This document shows, piece after piece, positions 17,270 through 24,246 of a DNA stretch of 64,000 bases. The stretch is from Agromyces agglutinans. GTDB lineage: Bacteria > Actinomycetota > Actinomycetes > Actinomycetales > Microbacteriaceae. Where the stretch lies: positions 1 to 64,000 of the forward strand of contig NZ_WJIF01000001.1 of the NCBI RefSeq assembly GCF_009647605.1, given 5' to 3'. Under the pieces are notes generated by a model. That model saw nothing but the letters and a program-made list of their open reading frames with translations. It was not told where the DNA came from and ran no database searches. Position 1 is the first letter of the stretch. Every line of letters begins with the position of its first letter. The position numbers and the translations under genes were made by a program.

Positions 17270-17707
17270 TCAGGTCTTGCGGGGCCGGCCGCGAGCTGGG
17301 GGAAGCGGTATCAGGCCGGCGTCTCGGGCTCGGCGGAGCCACAGGTCGAGTGTGGGAACTGGGATGCCGGGGGAGGCCTTCACGACGGCCCGCCGAGTCA
17401 AACCGGGAACGCCCAAGGTGGCGCAGTCGCTGTAGATCGCCGCGAGGCGCGGGGGGTCCTTCAAGACCTCCTTGGGGATCAGTCCTGTGCGCATGCGAGC
17501 CCGCTTGAGGTCTTCCACGCGCGTTATTGCGATCACCGCGAGCAGGGAGTCGCTGTAGCGGTCCCTGGACCCGATCGGGTCCTCGTCGAGCGCTTCCACG
17601 GTTTTCCGGACGAGCTGGGGGCCGTCTGGGAAGCGTCGGGCCGCGATCCGATACCGGATGCCGGCGCCTTCGTCGATCAGTACTACGTCTTGGGCACGTT
17701 TCGTCAC
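17270..17707 (-). CDS. Hypothetical element protein, candidate regulator
   Basis: 145 residues from GTG 17705-17707. I do not recognise a family. The C-terminal third (LTRRAVVKASPGIPVPTLDLWLRRARDAGLIP) looks like a helix-turn-helix that reads DNA, followed by a basic tail (RGRPRKT). A TAATAT box ends 7 bases before the GTG, so the mRNA is probably leaderless. It lies between int and a divergent small gene, the position of a maintenance repressor in many integrated elements; that role is an inference. Confidence 0.6.
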   Translation of the reverse strand: MTKRAQDVVLIDEGAGIRYRIAARRFPDGPQLVRKTVEALDEDPIGSRDRYSDSLLAVIAITRVEDLKRARMRTGLIPKEVLKDPPRLAAIYSDCATLGVPGLTRRAVVKASPGIPVPTLDLWLRRARDAGLIPLPPARGRPRKT

Positions 17708-17854
17708 AGTTCATATATTACTACACCTTCACCACGCTATATGCGCGCAGGATGCGACTGGATGAGATGTAATACAAAAAGAGCCGATAGGACGGGTTAT
17801 TTGGGTTACCCGAACAGCTTGCGAGGTCGTCAGAATCGTGCAATCCTCCAGGGC
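17708..17854. promoter_or_regulatory. AT-rich divergent control region of the element
   Basis: The most AT-rich stretch of the window. On the minus strand TAATAT (17715-17720) fits a leaderless promoter for the 145-residue protein. The plus-strand promoter for the 99-residue gene must lie here too. The word ATTTGGGTTA at 17799-17808 recurs next to attR (23292-23301), suggesting a protein that binds both the switch region and the right end. Confidence 0.5.
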
Positions 17855-18154
17855 ATGAGTCCTGGCACGAAAGTTGTTCCCGCCGACCTTGTCTCACTCC
17901 CGAAGGCCGGCGTTCGCCGCGGGGGTGGGCCGACGTTCTACTACGGCTTGCGTAGTCGAGGTGTCGATCTCGGCGTGACGGTCTACACGATCAACGGGCA
18001 GCCGTTCGTCAGCGCCGCCGAGGTCGACGCGCAGCGCGAGCGCGAGGGGCTACCGCCGAAGCGGCTCAAGAAGAGCCCGACGACCGCGCCGTCGACCGCG
18101 TCGAGAGGATCGTCGGGCTCGAGAGGGTCGTCCGGCTCTTCGCCGACCAGGTGA
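17855..18154 (+). CDS. Small basic element protein, possible excisionase-like DNA-binding protein
   Basis: 99 residues from ATG 17855. Residues about 28-63 (TFYYGLRSRGVDLGVTVYTI and AEVDAQRE) resemble the winged-helix excisionase/MerR-like pattern in which a short helix pair is followed by a beta turn. The tail is low-complexity Ser/Gly/Arg. It is divergent from the candidate repressor. The ribosome site is weak. The excisionase idea is an inference from size, charge and position. Confidence 0.5.
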   Translation: MSPGTKVVPADLVSLPKAGVRRGGGPTFYYGLRSRGVDLGVTVYTINGQPFVSAAEVDAQREREGLPPKRLKKSPTTAPSTASRGSSGSRGSSGSSPTR

Positions 18155-18226
18155 CCCCCTACCGAACACCCCCGAGGCAGGAACCGGAGCCCGCCTCTCT
18201 CGATTCTTCACGAGGGAGACGACAGT

Positions 18227-18778
18227 ATGCCCCACAACGAGGAAGGGGCCGCCGTGTGTGACGCGGCGACCCCCGACGCCCCGGATGGGGACTTGGAACC
18301 GAACACCACGATACCCCCGGCACCGTCCGAGAGGATCGCCGACTTCCGAGCGATCCCGGACCCGCGGATCGTTCGGATGGCCCTGTACGTGGACGCGTTC
18401 GTCATGCATCCGTACATCGGCGAACGGATCACGAAGAGCCATCTCCGAGTCTTCCGTGTCGTGCTCGAGGCGATGGGGGTCGACGGGTACTGCGACCTGA
18501 CTCGCGAGACGATCGCCAAGACCGCGGGCGTCTCGGTGCAGACGGTCACGAGAGCGATCCAGGCGTTCGAGCAGTTCGGCGAGCTGGACGTCGTCGAGAC
18601 GATCGGCGACCGGGACGAGACGAAGCTCGGGCAGAGCGTGAACCTGCTGTTCGCGCCTCGATTCACCGGAATCTCCCCCGGCGGCAGGGCGGCCAGCTTC
18701 ACGTACGCGGGCGGGCGCCTCGTCGTCACCGGATGGGCTGATAGGACGCGGCGCACGGGCGGACGGAGGACACCATGA
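18227..18778 (+). CDS. Helix-turn-helix DNA-binding protein, candidate replication initiator
   Basis: 183 residues with a good GGGAG site 8 bases before the ATG. An acidic N-terminus leads to a helical domain and a clear winged helix-turn-helix (CDLTRETIAKTAGVSVQTVTRAI, then a wing with KLGQSVNLLF). Immediately downstream lie five copies of an iteron-like repeat. A DNA-binding gene followed by iterons is the layout of many small plasmid origins, so I suggest a Rep role. An ordinary transcription regulator acting on the repeats is the alternative. Confidence 0.65.
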   Translation: MPHNEEGAAVCDAATPDAPDGDLEPNTTIPPAPSERIADFRAIPDPRIVRMALYVDAFVMHPYIGERITKSHLRVFRVVLEAMGVDGYCDLTRETIAKTAGVSVQTVTRAIQAFEQFGELDVVETIGDRDETKLGQSVNLLFAPRFTGISPGGRAASFTYAGGRLVVTGWADRTRRTGGRRTP

Positions 18779-18800
18779 ACCGAGCGACACGCCCGGGATG

Positions 18801-18996
18801 CGCGACCGTGTTCCGGATACCGAAACACGGTCGCGAAATCGGCGGAAATCGACCGTGTTCCGGATTCCGGAAGGGCGGAATTCGGCGGAACACCCCTCGC
18901 GAAAACTACCTTTCCGGATTCCGAAACACGGTGCGTGTTTCGGAATCCGGAAGGGCGGAATCACGGGCGAGTTGGGACCGTGTTTCGGATTCCGAA
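18801..18996. repeat. Iteron-like repeats, core GTGTTYCGGATWCCGRAA
   Basis: Five copies of the core in about 200 bases: 18807-18827, 18853-18872, 18912-18930 (inverted), 18934-18952 and 18978-18996. Two form large dyads. 18801-18815 pairs with 18821-18835 with one mismatch. 18912-18930 pairs perfectly with 18934-18952 (19 bp, 3-base gap). Two copies share the extra tail GGAAGGGCGGAA. AT-rich CTATTTAAGG follows the last copy at 18999-19008. This is an origin-like or operator-array arrangement. Confidence 0.75.
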
Positions 18997-19046
18997 CCCT
19001 ATTTAAGGCGACCAGGTGCGCAACGTGCGGCTTCAGGCACTCCGCA

Positions 19047-19260
19047 ACCCCTCCGCTGCGCTCCGGGGTCGCTCCGTGCGAGGAGCGCCGACTTCGTCGC
19101 CGCGCCCTTCCTTGTGGGGCAGGCGTCTGTCCCACACCCCTGGCTCCTCCGCTACTTCCGGCCGGGTCATTCGCTCCGCTGCGCTCCGCGGACCCGGCCG
19201 GAAGTAGCTCCTCCGCTCCCGATCAGGTTCGCTCCGCTTCGCTCCCGCGAACCTGATCGG
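19047..19260. repeat. Three hairpins with different stems but one shared loop motif
   Basis: Hairpin 1: arms 19047-19051/19065-19069, loop 19052-19064. Hairpin 2: 18-bp arms 19151-19168/19191-19208, motif at 19175-19187. Hairpin 3: 14-bp arms 19219-19232/19247-19260, motif at 19233-19245. The loops carry TCCGCTGCGCTCC or the same with one change (TCCGCTTCGCTCC). A further stem (19113-19122/19127-19136) lacks the motif. The stretch 19009-19351 has no convincing gene. Confidence 0.7.
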
Positions 19261-19351
19261 ATCGACATGGAGAGATATCGCTTCGCTCGATGCCGGAAAC
19301 CAGATCGATCTGGCGGCCTTACGGTTCGCGAGTGGCCCTGCACTGCCGCTG

Positions 19352-19600
19352 ATGACGACGAAGCTGGCAGCGGATCAGTCCTCGCCGTCGGCAAGCGAAT
19401 CGTGGAGCGGAGCGGAACGGTTCGCGCGGCAGTTGCGAGGCGTCGACCGGCCACCTTCGGGAGCCGCCGACGTCGGCCTCGAGGTGGTGCGGCGGGTGAG
19501 TACCTACAGTGCGCGAGCGCGCGTGACGACGTGCAGCACGTGGCGATTTCCGGACGCGAAACTGCTGGTTTCGTGCGGCCGAGGAGGACCAGACGCATGA
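19352..19600 (+). CDS. Hypothetical small element protein
   Basis: 82 residues, no recognised family and a weak ribosome site. The support is that its stop overlaps the next ATG (ATGA) at the head of a chain of overlapping ORFs. The start could be wrong, and the protein may not be made. Confidence 0.35.
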   Translation: MTTKLAADQSSPSASESWSGAERFARQLRGVDRPPSGAADVGLEVVRRVSTYSARARVTTCSTWRFPDAKLLVSCGRGGPDA

Positions 19601-19674
19601 GTTACCCGTCGGTCGGATTCGACTTCCGATGCCCCGACTGCGACAACGCGACCACGGGGTTGCTGCCGTGGTGA
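19597..19674 (+). CDS. 25-residue microprotein with a CxxC motif
   Basis: MSYPSVGFDF followed by RCPDC and a short hydrophobic end. It has an excellent ribosome site (GAGGAGG at 19581-19587, 9 bases from the ATG), overlaps the preceding ORF by four bases (ATGA) and the following one by four (GTGA). The CxxC could hold half of a zinc site or be redox active. Its main role may be to couple translation along the chain. Confidence 0.5.
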   Translation: MSYPSVGFDFRCPDCDNATTGLLPW

Positions 19675-19874
19675 GGTCAGGCTCGCTCGGGTCGGGGATG
19701 GTGTGGTGTCCGCCGAGCGCGGTCGTTGTTCACTTCGGCAGTCCTGAAGGTACGACGTACCGAGCGCCCGAGGCCGCGCCCGGTTTCCTTAGAGACCCGA
19801 GCGTCGGACTCCCGCTCGACCTCCACACCGAGCCGGCCGCCGACGCCCGGCGTGCAGGGGAGCGTGCGCAGTGA
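19671..19874 (+). CDS. Hypothetical small element protein
   Basis: 67 residues from GTG 19671, which overlaps the stop of the microprotein (GTGA). Its stop overlaps the next GTG in the same way. No family recognised; the middle (VVVHFGSPEGTTYRAPEAAPG) is beta-like. Support comes from the overlap pattern. Confidence 0.45.
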   Translation: MRSGSLGSGMVWCPPSAVVVHFGSPEGTTYRAPEAAPGFLRDPSVGLPLDLHTEPAADARRAGERAQ

Positions 19875-20263
19875 CTGACTCGGCATCGTCCGCGATCGTG
19901 TGGCAGCTCGCCGACGAACTCGAGCGCGCCCCCATGGTGTTCCACGACCTGCCCGAGCGGGCTCGCGAGTACATCGCGGCCTGGGTGCGGACGGTCGATC
20001 ACGGGTGCGGGCACCCGGCACCCGTTCACGTGAGCATGATGCCCGGACGATCGGCCGTATGCCCGGCATGCGCGCTCGCCCTCGGCTTCGACACGCAGGT
20101 CGGCGACCGGTGCGGCCCGTGTCGGGCACCGCTCGGTGCGCACGGCATCGTAACCGCGTTCGCGATCTCGCCGCGGTCGATCGCGTTCGTCGCGTTGTGC
20201 GCCGAATGCGCCGGCACCAAGACCCCTGGCACCCCATCCACCGAGGAAGGAAGCGCACCATGA
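19871..20263 (+). CDS. Cys-rich hypothetical element protein
   Basis: 130 residues from GTG 19871 with a GGGGAG site 8 bases upstream. A helical N-terminus is followed by paired cysteines (VCPACAL, RCGPCRAP, LCAEC), the pattern of a double zinc ribbon. It probably binds zinc and either nucleic acid or protein. Overlaps both neighbours by four bases. Confidence 0.65.
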   Translation: MTDSASSAIVWQLADELERAPMVFHDLPERAREYIAAWVRTVDHGCGHPAPVHVSMMPGRSAVCPACALALGFDTQVGDRCGPCRAPLGAHGIVTAFAISPRSIAFVALCAECAGTKTPGTPSTEEGSAP

Positions 20264-20433
20264 AGACCACGACCACCACGCCCATGCCGCCCGACGAGGT
20301 CGTCTCGATCATCCGGCGGGCCGTCGCCGAGGAGATCGCCGAGCAGCGGTCCAGCGAGCGCAACGCGCGGTCGGAGCGGATCGCTCTGCTTCGCCGAGAG
20401 ATGATCCGCATCATGAGCCGGGGCACCCGATGA
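20260..20433 (+). CDS. Small helical element protein
   Basis: 57 residues, mostly one charged amphipathic helix (VAEEIAEQRSSERNARSERI). The GAGGAAGGAAG site upstream is strong. ATGA overlaps at both ends. It may form a coiled coil with a neighbour. Family unknown. Confidence 0.6.
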   Translation: MKTTTTTPMPPDEVVSIIRRAVAEEIAEQRSSERNARSERIALLRREMIRIMSRGTR

Positions 20434-21473
20434 GCCGCGAGAGTCGCGCCGCTGCACTCCGTGCCGAGCTGACGGCAATGGACCTTCCGGCAGCTCCGTG
20501 CCGGTACTGCGGTGTGCCGGTCAAGCAGGGTCGGGGCACCCGGCTACCGATGGATGCGGCCTACCAGACGATGAATGATCCATGGTTCGAATGGGCCGAC
20601 TACTGGCGCCGCGCCCACCGCGAATGCGCCCCGCCCGCCCCGACTGTCGACGGCGGGAGCCCGGCGCGGAACCGGCTCCGCGCCGACCGGCAACACCGGG
20701 TGACGATCCTCAAACAGGCCGTCGGGGTGACCGTGGCCGAGGCTGCCGCGCTGGACGTGTTCGAACGCTACGGCGACGTGCTCACCGCGTTCCGGGTCGC
20801 CCCGATCGACGGCATCGTCGGCGCTCTCGACGTGAATGCCGGGCGAAGGTTCCAGCACATCGAACGCGCGCGCCGGGCCTACGGATGGATTGACGCCGAC
20901 TTGCGCGACGAGATTCGCGAGTACGCCCGCAGCAGCGACACGGCCGCCGACGGCCCGGCGAGGTGCGCGGCGGGTGCGTGCGCGTTCTGCGGACGCGCCG
21001 AGGCTGTCGGATGGGTGGAATCCCCGTTCACCTGGTCCGACGGCACGCCGGCGGCGTTGTGCGGCTCCTGCAATCGGGTGTGGGAGCGCAGGGGGAGCCC
21101 GACCCTCGCGCGCGACACCGCGACCCGATACGACGACGTTGCCGCGAACGACCTTCGCGCCGTCGCCGTGGAGCTGCTGACCGGTTACGCCGTGCTCGGC
21201 ATGTCCGGCTACGGCCTGAAGCTCTTCCACGAGATCGCCGAGGCCGACGAGAAAGGCGGGTTCCCCGAGCCCTGGGCCTTCCGCCCCGATGCGCTCGACG
21301 AGGTCCGCGCCGACGTCTGGCGAGTTCAGCGCCACCTCATCCCCGCCGGTGCCGAAGGCGATCGGTTCCGCGAACGGTTCGCCGCTGAGGATGCCGAGGA
21401 AGTCGCCCGTGCCGCTGAGAACGCGCAGCAACACTCGAGCGGTTGGGAGCGGTCTGCTGCTCAGAGCGGCTAG
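20430..21473 (+). CDS. Hypothetical element protein with two zinc-finger-like motifs
   Basis: 347 residues, the largest gene of the chain after int. CRYCG at the N-terminus with a later HREC, and CAFCG with LCGSC at about residues 184-214, look like two four-ligand zinc sites. Long helices surround them (AVGVTVAEAAALDVFERYG, and an acidic C-terminus). I do not recognise a replication, nuclease or transfer motif. It closes the overlapping chain. Confidence 0.65.
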   Translation: MSRESRAAALRAELTAMDLPAAPCRYCGVPVKQGRGTRLPMDAAYQTMNDPWFEWADYWRRAHRECAPPAPTVDGGSPARNRLRADRQHRVTILKQAVGVTVAEAAALDVFERYGDVLTAFRVAPIDGIVGALDVNAGRRFQHIERARRAYGWIDADLRDEIREYARSSDTAADGPARCAAGACAFCGRAEAVGWVESPFTWSDGTPAALCGSCNRVWERRGSPTLARDTATRYDDVAANDLRAVAVELLTGYAVLGMSGYGLKLFHEIAEADEKGGFPEPWAFRPDALDEVRADVWRVQRHLIPAGAEGDRFRERFAAEDAEEVARAAENAQQHSSGWERSAAQSG

Positions 21474-21593
21474 TACGCGTTCATGCCTGAGACGCCCTGA
21501 GAGCGCCGCTGAGCGCCGAAACGATGTGCAGGAGGGCTCCGGATGCCGAGACGGGGGTTCGATCGCTCCATTCCGTATTACGAAATGGACTGA

Positions 21594-21860
21594 TCAGGAG
21601 GCCGAACCGGCCTGATCAACCTCGACCGCCTCGAGCAACGCGCCCGTGACGATCAGCTCGACCTCCCCGCGGTCCATGCCGGCCAGGTCGCCGACCCGCA
21701 GTACCGCGGCCACCGTCGCCAGGGCGCCGGCCGGCAGTCCCTCTCGGAGCCAACCGACCGCGCCCTCGAAGAACATCGAGCGCACCTCCTCGGGCGCGAA
21801 GTCACCAAGGCCTTCCCGCAGCCGGCGGCCAAGCGCCTCGAGGTCGTCATCGCCGGTCAT
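21594..21860 (-). CDS. Small acidic helical element protein
   Basis: 88 residues, helical throughout, no recognised domain. Its start overlaps the end of the small-terminase-like gene by 14 bases, so both are on one minus-strand transcript. 21474-21593 holds no gene. Confidence 0.55.
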   Translation of the reverse strand: MTGDDDLEALGRRLREGLGDFAPEEVRSMFFEGAVGWLREGLPAGALATVAAVLRVGDLAGMDRGEVELIVTGALLEAVEVDQAGSAS

Positions 21861-22347
21861 CGTCGATCTCCACGACCTCGGCGTCGACGATCGTCTCGAG
21901 GTCCGGCTCGGGGGAGCCGACCCCGGTCCGCCGCCGCAATTCCTCGAGCACCTGCTCGAACTCCCGGGCGTCAGGATTCACGAGTTCCAGCCGGCTCGGA
22001 GCATCGAGACCGTCGAGCTGCGCCGCCGACCGCGCGAGAGCTACCGCCGCCCGCACGGCCCCCGGCCGGCGCTTCGCGGCATCCTCCAAGCTGATCCGCC
22101 AGAGCGTTTCATGACGCTCGCGCCACGTCGAGCGCACAAGCTCCCGATCGGGCTCCGGCACCCGATTGAAGAATCTCTTCACCGCCCGAAACGCGTTCGC
22201 CCCGTTCGCGTACCCGACCGCGGCGGCGATCTCATCCCAGGTAGCGCCTGCCACCCGCATCCGCCATGCCCGACCGGCACGGTCGCCGTGGTCGGCGCGC
22301 ACAACCTGGTGCCCGGCCCCGCTTGTCATCTGCTCGTCACGGTCCAT
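21847..22347 (-). CDS. Small-terminase-like helix-turn-helix protein
   Basis: 166 residues. RAWRMRVAGATWDEIAAAVG with GYANGANAFRAVKRF is the N-terminal HTH pattern of small terminase subunits of actinophages. The following helical part ends in AQLDGLDAPSRLEL, close to the LLGLDAP segment that often closes this domain. In phages TerS picks the DNA to package. No large terminase gene is present, so if the call is right the element would depend on a helper phage. A general HTH regulator remains possible. A GGGGG run precedes the ATG. Confidence 0.55.
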   Translation of the reverse strand: MDRDEQMTSGAGHQVVRADHGDRAGRAWRMRVAGATWDEIAAAVGYANGANAFRAVKRFFNRVPEPDRELVRSTWRERHETLWRISLEDAAKRRPGAVRAAVALARSAAQLDGLDAPSRLELVNPDAREFEQVLEELRRRTGVGSPEPDLETIVDAEVVEIDDDRR

Positions 22348-22407
22348 ACCCCCGTAGCGTATTACGAGGATTCCTCGAGGGGCATGCTGGCCGTCGCGAG
22401 GATTCGC

Positions 22408-22986
22408 CTAGGGCTGCCCAAACGCCGCGTCTTGGGCGTTCCATTGAGCCTCGGCCGCGGCCTTCTCGCGCATCCAACGTCGACTCATCATTCGAATTTC
22501 GTCTTGGGTCGGCCACTCGTTGCGGAATTCCATTGCCGCTCCGAGATCCATGCGAATCAGGAAGGGTTGCAGTTCCGTAACCGGGATATCGCCCCGGTGC
22601 CACGCGGTGAGCATGCGACCCGCCGAACCGAACGCGTTTAGCCGCGTGGTGTCGTCGACGCCCGCCGTTGCGTAGTAATTGACTCCGTGGATGAAGTCCT
22701 CAACGGGCTTCTCGACCAACGATGAGATTTCGGCCTGCGCCTTCCAGGAACGAGCGACCGCCGCGTCTGCCTTCTCGGTGCCAGCCGCGAACGTCGTCGC
22801 GATGTTGGCTTCGGTCCATTCGACGATAGCCACTCGTCTCGATTCCAGTCTCCGGCGCTCGTCGTCTGCGGCGCGCGAGGAGCGCTGCAACCACCATGGT
22901 CCGACCACCGCGCCGAGGGCGCCAACGAGAGCGCCCAGGAAGCCCGCCGCAGCGGTGATGAGTGCGATGGCGACGGTGTCGGTCAT
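22408..22986 (-). CDS. Membrane-anchored hypothetical element protein
   Basis: 192 residues from ATG 22984-22986. The first 35 residues hold one long hydrophobic segment (IALITAAAGFLGALVGALGA), then a basic helical domain on the inside. Positioned at the right end of the element, it could be an exclusion or host-interaction protein; nothing in the sequence proves this. TATCTT (22993-22998, minus strand) ends 6 bases before the ATG, so the gene looks leaderless. Confidence 0.6.
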   Translation of the reverse strand: MTDTVAIALITAAAGFLGALVGALGAVVGPWWLQRSSRAADDERRRLESRRVAIVEWTEANIATTFAAGTEKADAAVARSWKAQAEISSLVEKPVEDFIHGVNYYATAGVDDTTRLNAFGSAGRMLTAWHRGDIPVTELQPFLIRMDLGAAMEFRNEWPTQDEIRMMSRRWMREKAAAEAQWNAQDAAFGQP

Positions 22987-22992
22987 TCTCGA

Positions 22993-22998
22993 AAGATA
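22993..22998 (-). promoter_or_regulatory. -10 box of a leaderless promoter
   Basis: TATCTT on the minus strand, 6 bases from the ATG of the membrane-anchored protein. The region 22999-23569 beyond it has no gene; it holds the right-end repeats and attR. Confidence 0.45.
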
Positions 22999-23094
22999 GC
23001 GCTCGGAATCGCGATCTCGGCGGAGTGCCACCCAGGTAACCAGACAGCGAGCGATACCACGGCGCGAGGCCGTTTCGAGTCGGTGAGGGTGGGG

Positions 23095-23108
23095 GGTCAG
23101 TGACTGGC
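23095..23108. repeat. Second copy of the 14-bp int-upstream repeat
   Basis: GGTCAGTGACTGGC, identical to 17251-17264. It links the right end of the element with the integrase promoter region. Confidence 0.5.
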
Positions 23109-23184
23109 CGGAGGTGGTCGTGCTCCGGCTCGGTGACCGCCGGTCCGGGCACCTGGAGGACTGCGGCCGAGGTTTTGAGGGTCG

Positions 23185-23214
23185 TGCTAGCAGATTGCTA
23201 GCAGGTTGCTAGCA
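23185..23214. repeat. Right arm-type sites: three TGCTAGCA at 11-bp spacing
   Basis: TGCTAGCA starts at 23185, 23196 and 23207, exactly one helical turn apart, about 120 bases from attR. The same core lies next to attL. This phased array is what a recombinase or recombination directionality factor would use for cooperative binding. Confidence 0.7.
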
Positions 23215-23335
23215 CGGAAGGTGCGATCGGACGTAACAGGATGAGACGACACGCCGACCCGAATATCCCGTCTGTTCGGGGAGTTTGGGTGATTTGGGTT
23301 AGGCGCGGCGGGGGACTCGAACCCCGATAGAACGA

Positions 23336-23379
23336 ACTCATAATCCATCGGTCACGGGTTCAAGTCCCGTCCGCCCTAC
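23336..23379 (+). repeat. attR: right 44-bp direct repeat (tRNA 3' fragment)
   Basis: Identical to 15810-15853. The bases before it do not rebuild a tRNA, so this is the fragment left by integration. Directly upstream, the minus strand of 23302-23327 reads like another tRNA T-arm. Confidence 0.9.
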
Positions 23380-23569
23380 AAATGGCTTCTGATCAGGGAG
23401 TTCTGCCTTTGTGGAAGTCTCGTCGTGTCCGATGCCCAGAGTGTCGCCTCGGCGGACACAATGTAACTCGCGCTGTCTTGCCCAGGTTCGGGTGGGGTGG
23501 ATCGATCTCGAGTAGACGCGTCAATTCTTCGCTCGATTCGTGAAGAGGGGTCACGAACATCGCCCGCGG

Positions 23570-24073
23570 TCAGCGGGGCTCGTCAGCGGCAGCTCCCGTG
23601 ATGCGGATCGAGTGGCGCGAGTACTGGCTCACCCAGAGCCCAGCGACGGGTTCGATATCAGCGTCATGTGTGAATCCGAGAGCTTCATAGAGGGCGCGAG
23701 CAGGCGCATTCTCACGTCCGGTCGCCACGATGGTTCGCGCCTCGAGTGACATGACTTCGGTCACCAGGGAAGATCCGAGACCCTTTCGGTGATACTTCGG
23801 ATCGATCATGAGACGGTCGATGTCGACTGCGCCTCCCTCCACCGCGTACCCCAAGGCGCCAGCGATCCGGTCGCCATCGAAGGTCACCACCCAGTGCAGC
23901 TGTGCGGATACGAGGTCCTGCACTGATTCATGCAGTGGCGGGATTCGGTCGTCACCGATGAGCGCGGCCTCGACTCGGTACGCGTGTCGCTGAAGTTCCA
24001 GCAGATCCGGAGCCAAGCCGGCAACTTCCTCGGCCCGAAGTGTGCGTGTGATCATGACCTCCGATCTTGGCAT
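23570..24073 (-). CDS. GNAT family N-acetyltransferase
   Basis: 167 residues. The acetyl-CoA loop is HRKGLGSSLV, preceded by IDRLMIDPKY, and the end of the fold shows ARALYEALGF. The substrate is unknown. Two starts are possible: ATG 24071-24073, or ATG 24053-24055 with a GGAGG only 2 bases away; I kept the longer form. It is the first host gene right of the element. 23380-23569 shows no gene. Confidence 0.85.
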   Translation of the reverse strand: MPRSEVMITRTLRAEEVAGLAPDLLELQRHAYRVEAALIGDDRIPPLHESVQDLVSAQLHWVVTFDGDRIAGALGYAVEGGAVDIDRLMIDPKYHRKGLGSSLVTEVMSLEARTIVATGRENAPARALYEALGFTHDADIEPVAGLWVSQYSRHSIRITGAAADEPR

Positions 24074-24246
24074 GCCGCCCGTGGCCGGCGTCAGGAACGG
24101 CCGATCGGAGATTGACTCTGCCGAACGCCGTTGCGATCACCGTCGCGGCGAGTTCAACCGGAGTAGGTGTGTCACCCATCAACCGAAAGAGGACAGCCCT
24201 ACGGCAAGCCGGTGCGGCTGGCCCGCCTGGTGCCGTTCTCCCCGGC

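Larger units (their letters stand above)
15810..23379. mobile_element. Integrated genetic element of about 7.5 kb in a tRNA gene
   Basis: It is bounded by exact 44-bp repeats and carries a tyrosine integrase next to attL, repeated TGCTAGCA words near both ends, divergent small regulators, a DNA-binding protein with iteron-like repeats, a run of overlapping Cys-rich ORFs and a small-terminase-like gene. No relaxase, FtsK/TraB-like translocase, capsid or lysis gene is visible, so it is not a complete phage or a self-transmissible element. A mobilisable plasmid-like element or a phage satellite are the two readings I find plausible. Without it the host would run from the glycosyltransferase and tRNA to the GNAT gene at 23570. 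Confidence 0.88.

Noticed and set aside
18801-19260. CRISPR array
   Set aside because: The repeats are few, change orientation and have irregular spacing; no cas gene is present.
18775-19674. 299-residue ORF after the HTH gene
   Set aside because: Its codons run through the iterons and hairpins and give low-complexity sequence. Only the last 25 codons, with their own ribosome site, look real.
23302-23379. A second tRNA gene near attR
   Set aside because: Only 3' fragments are present, in opposite orientations, with no D-arm or complete anticodon stem.
15810-23379. Complete prophage
   Set aside because: No large terminase, portal, capsid, tail or lysis gene is seen.
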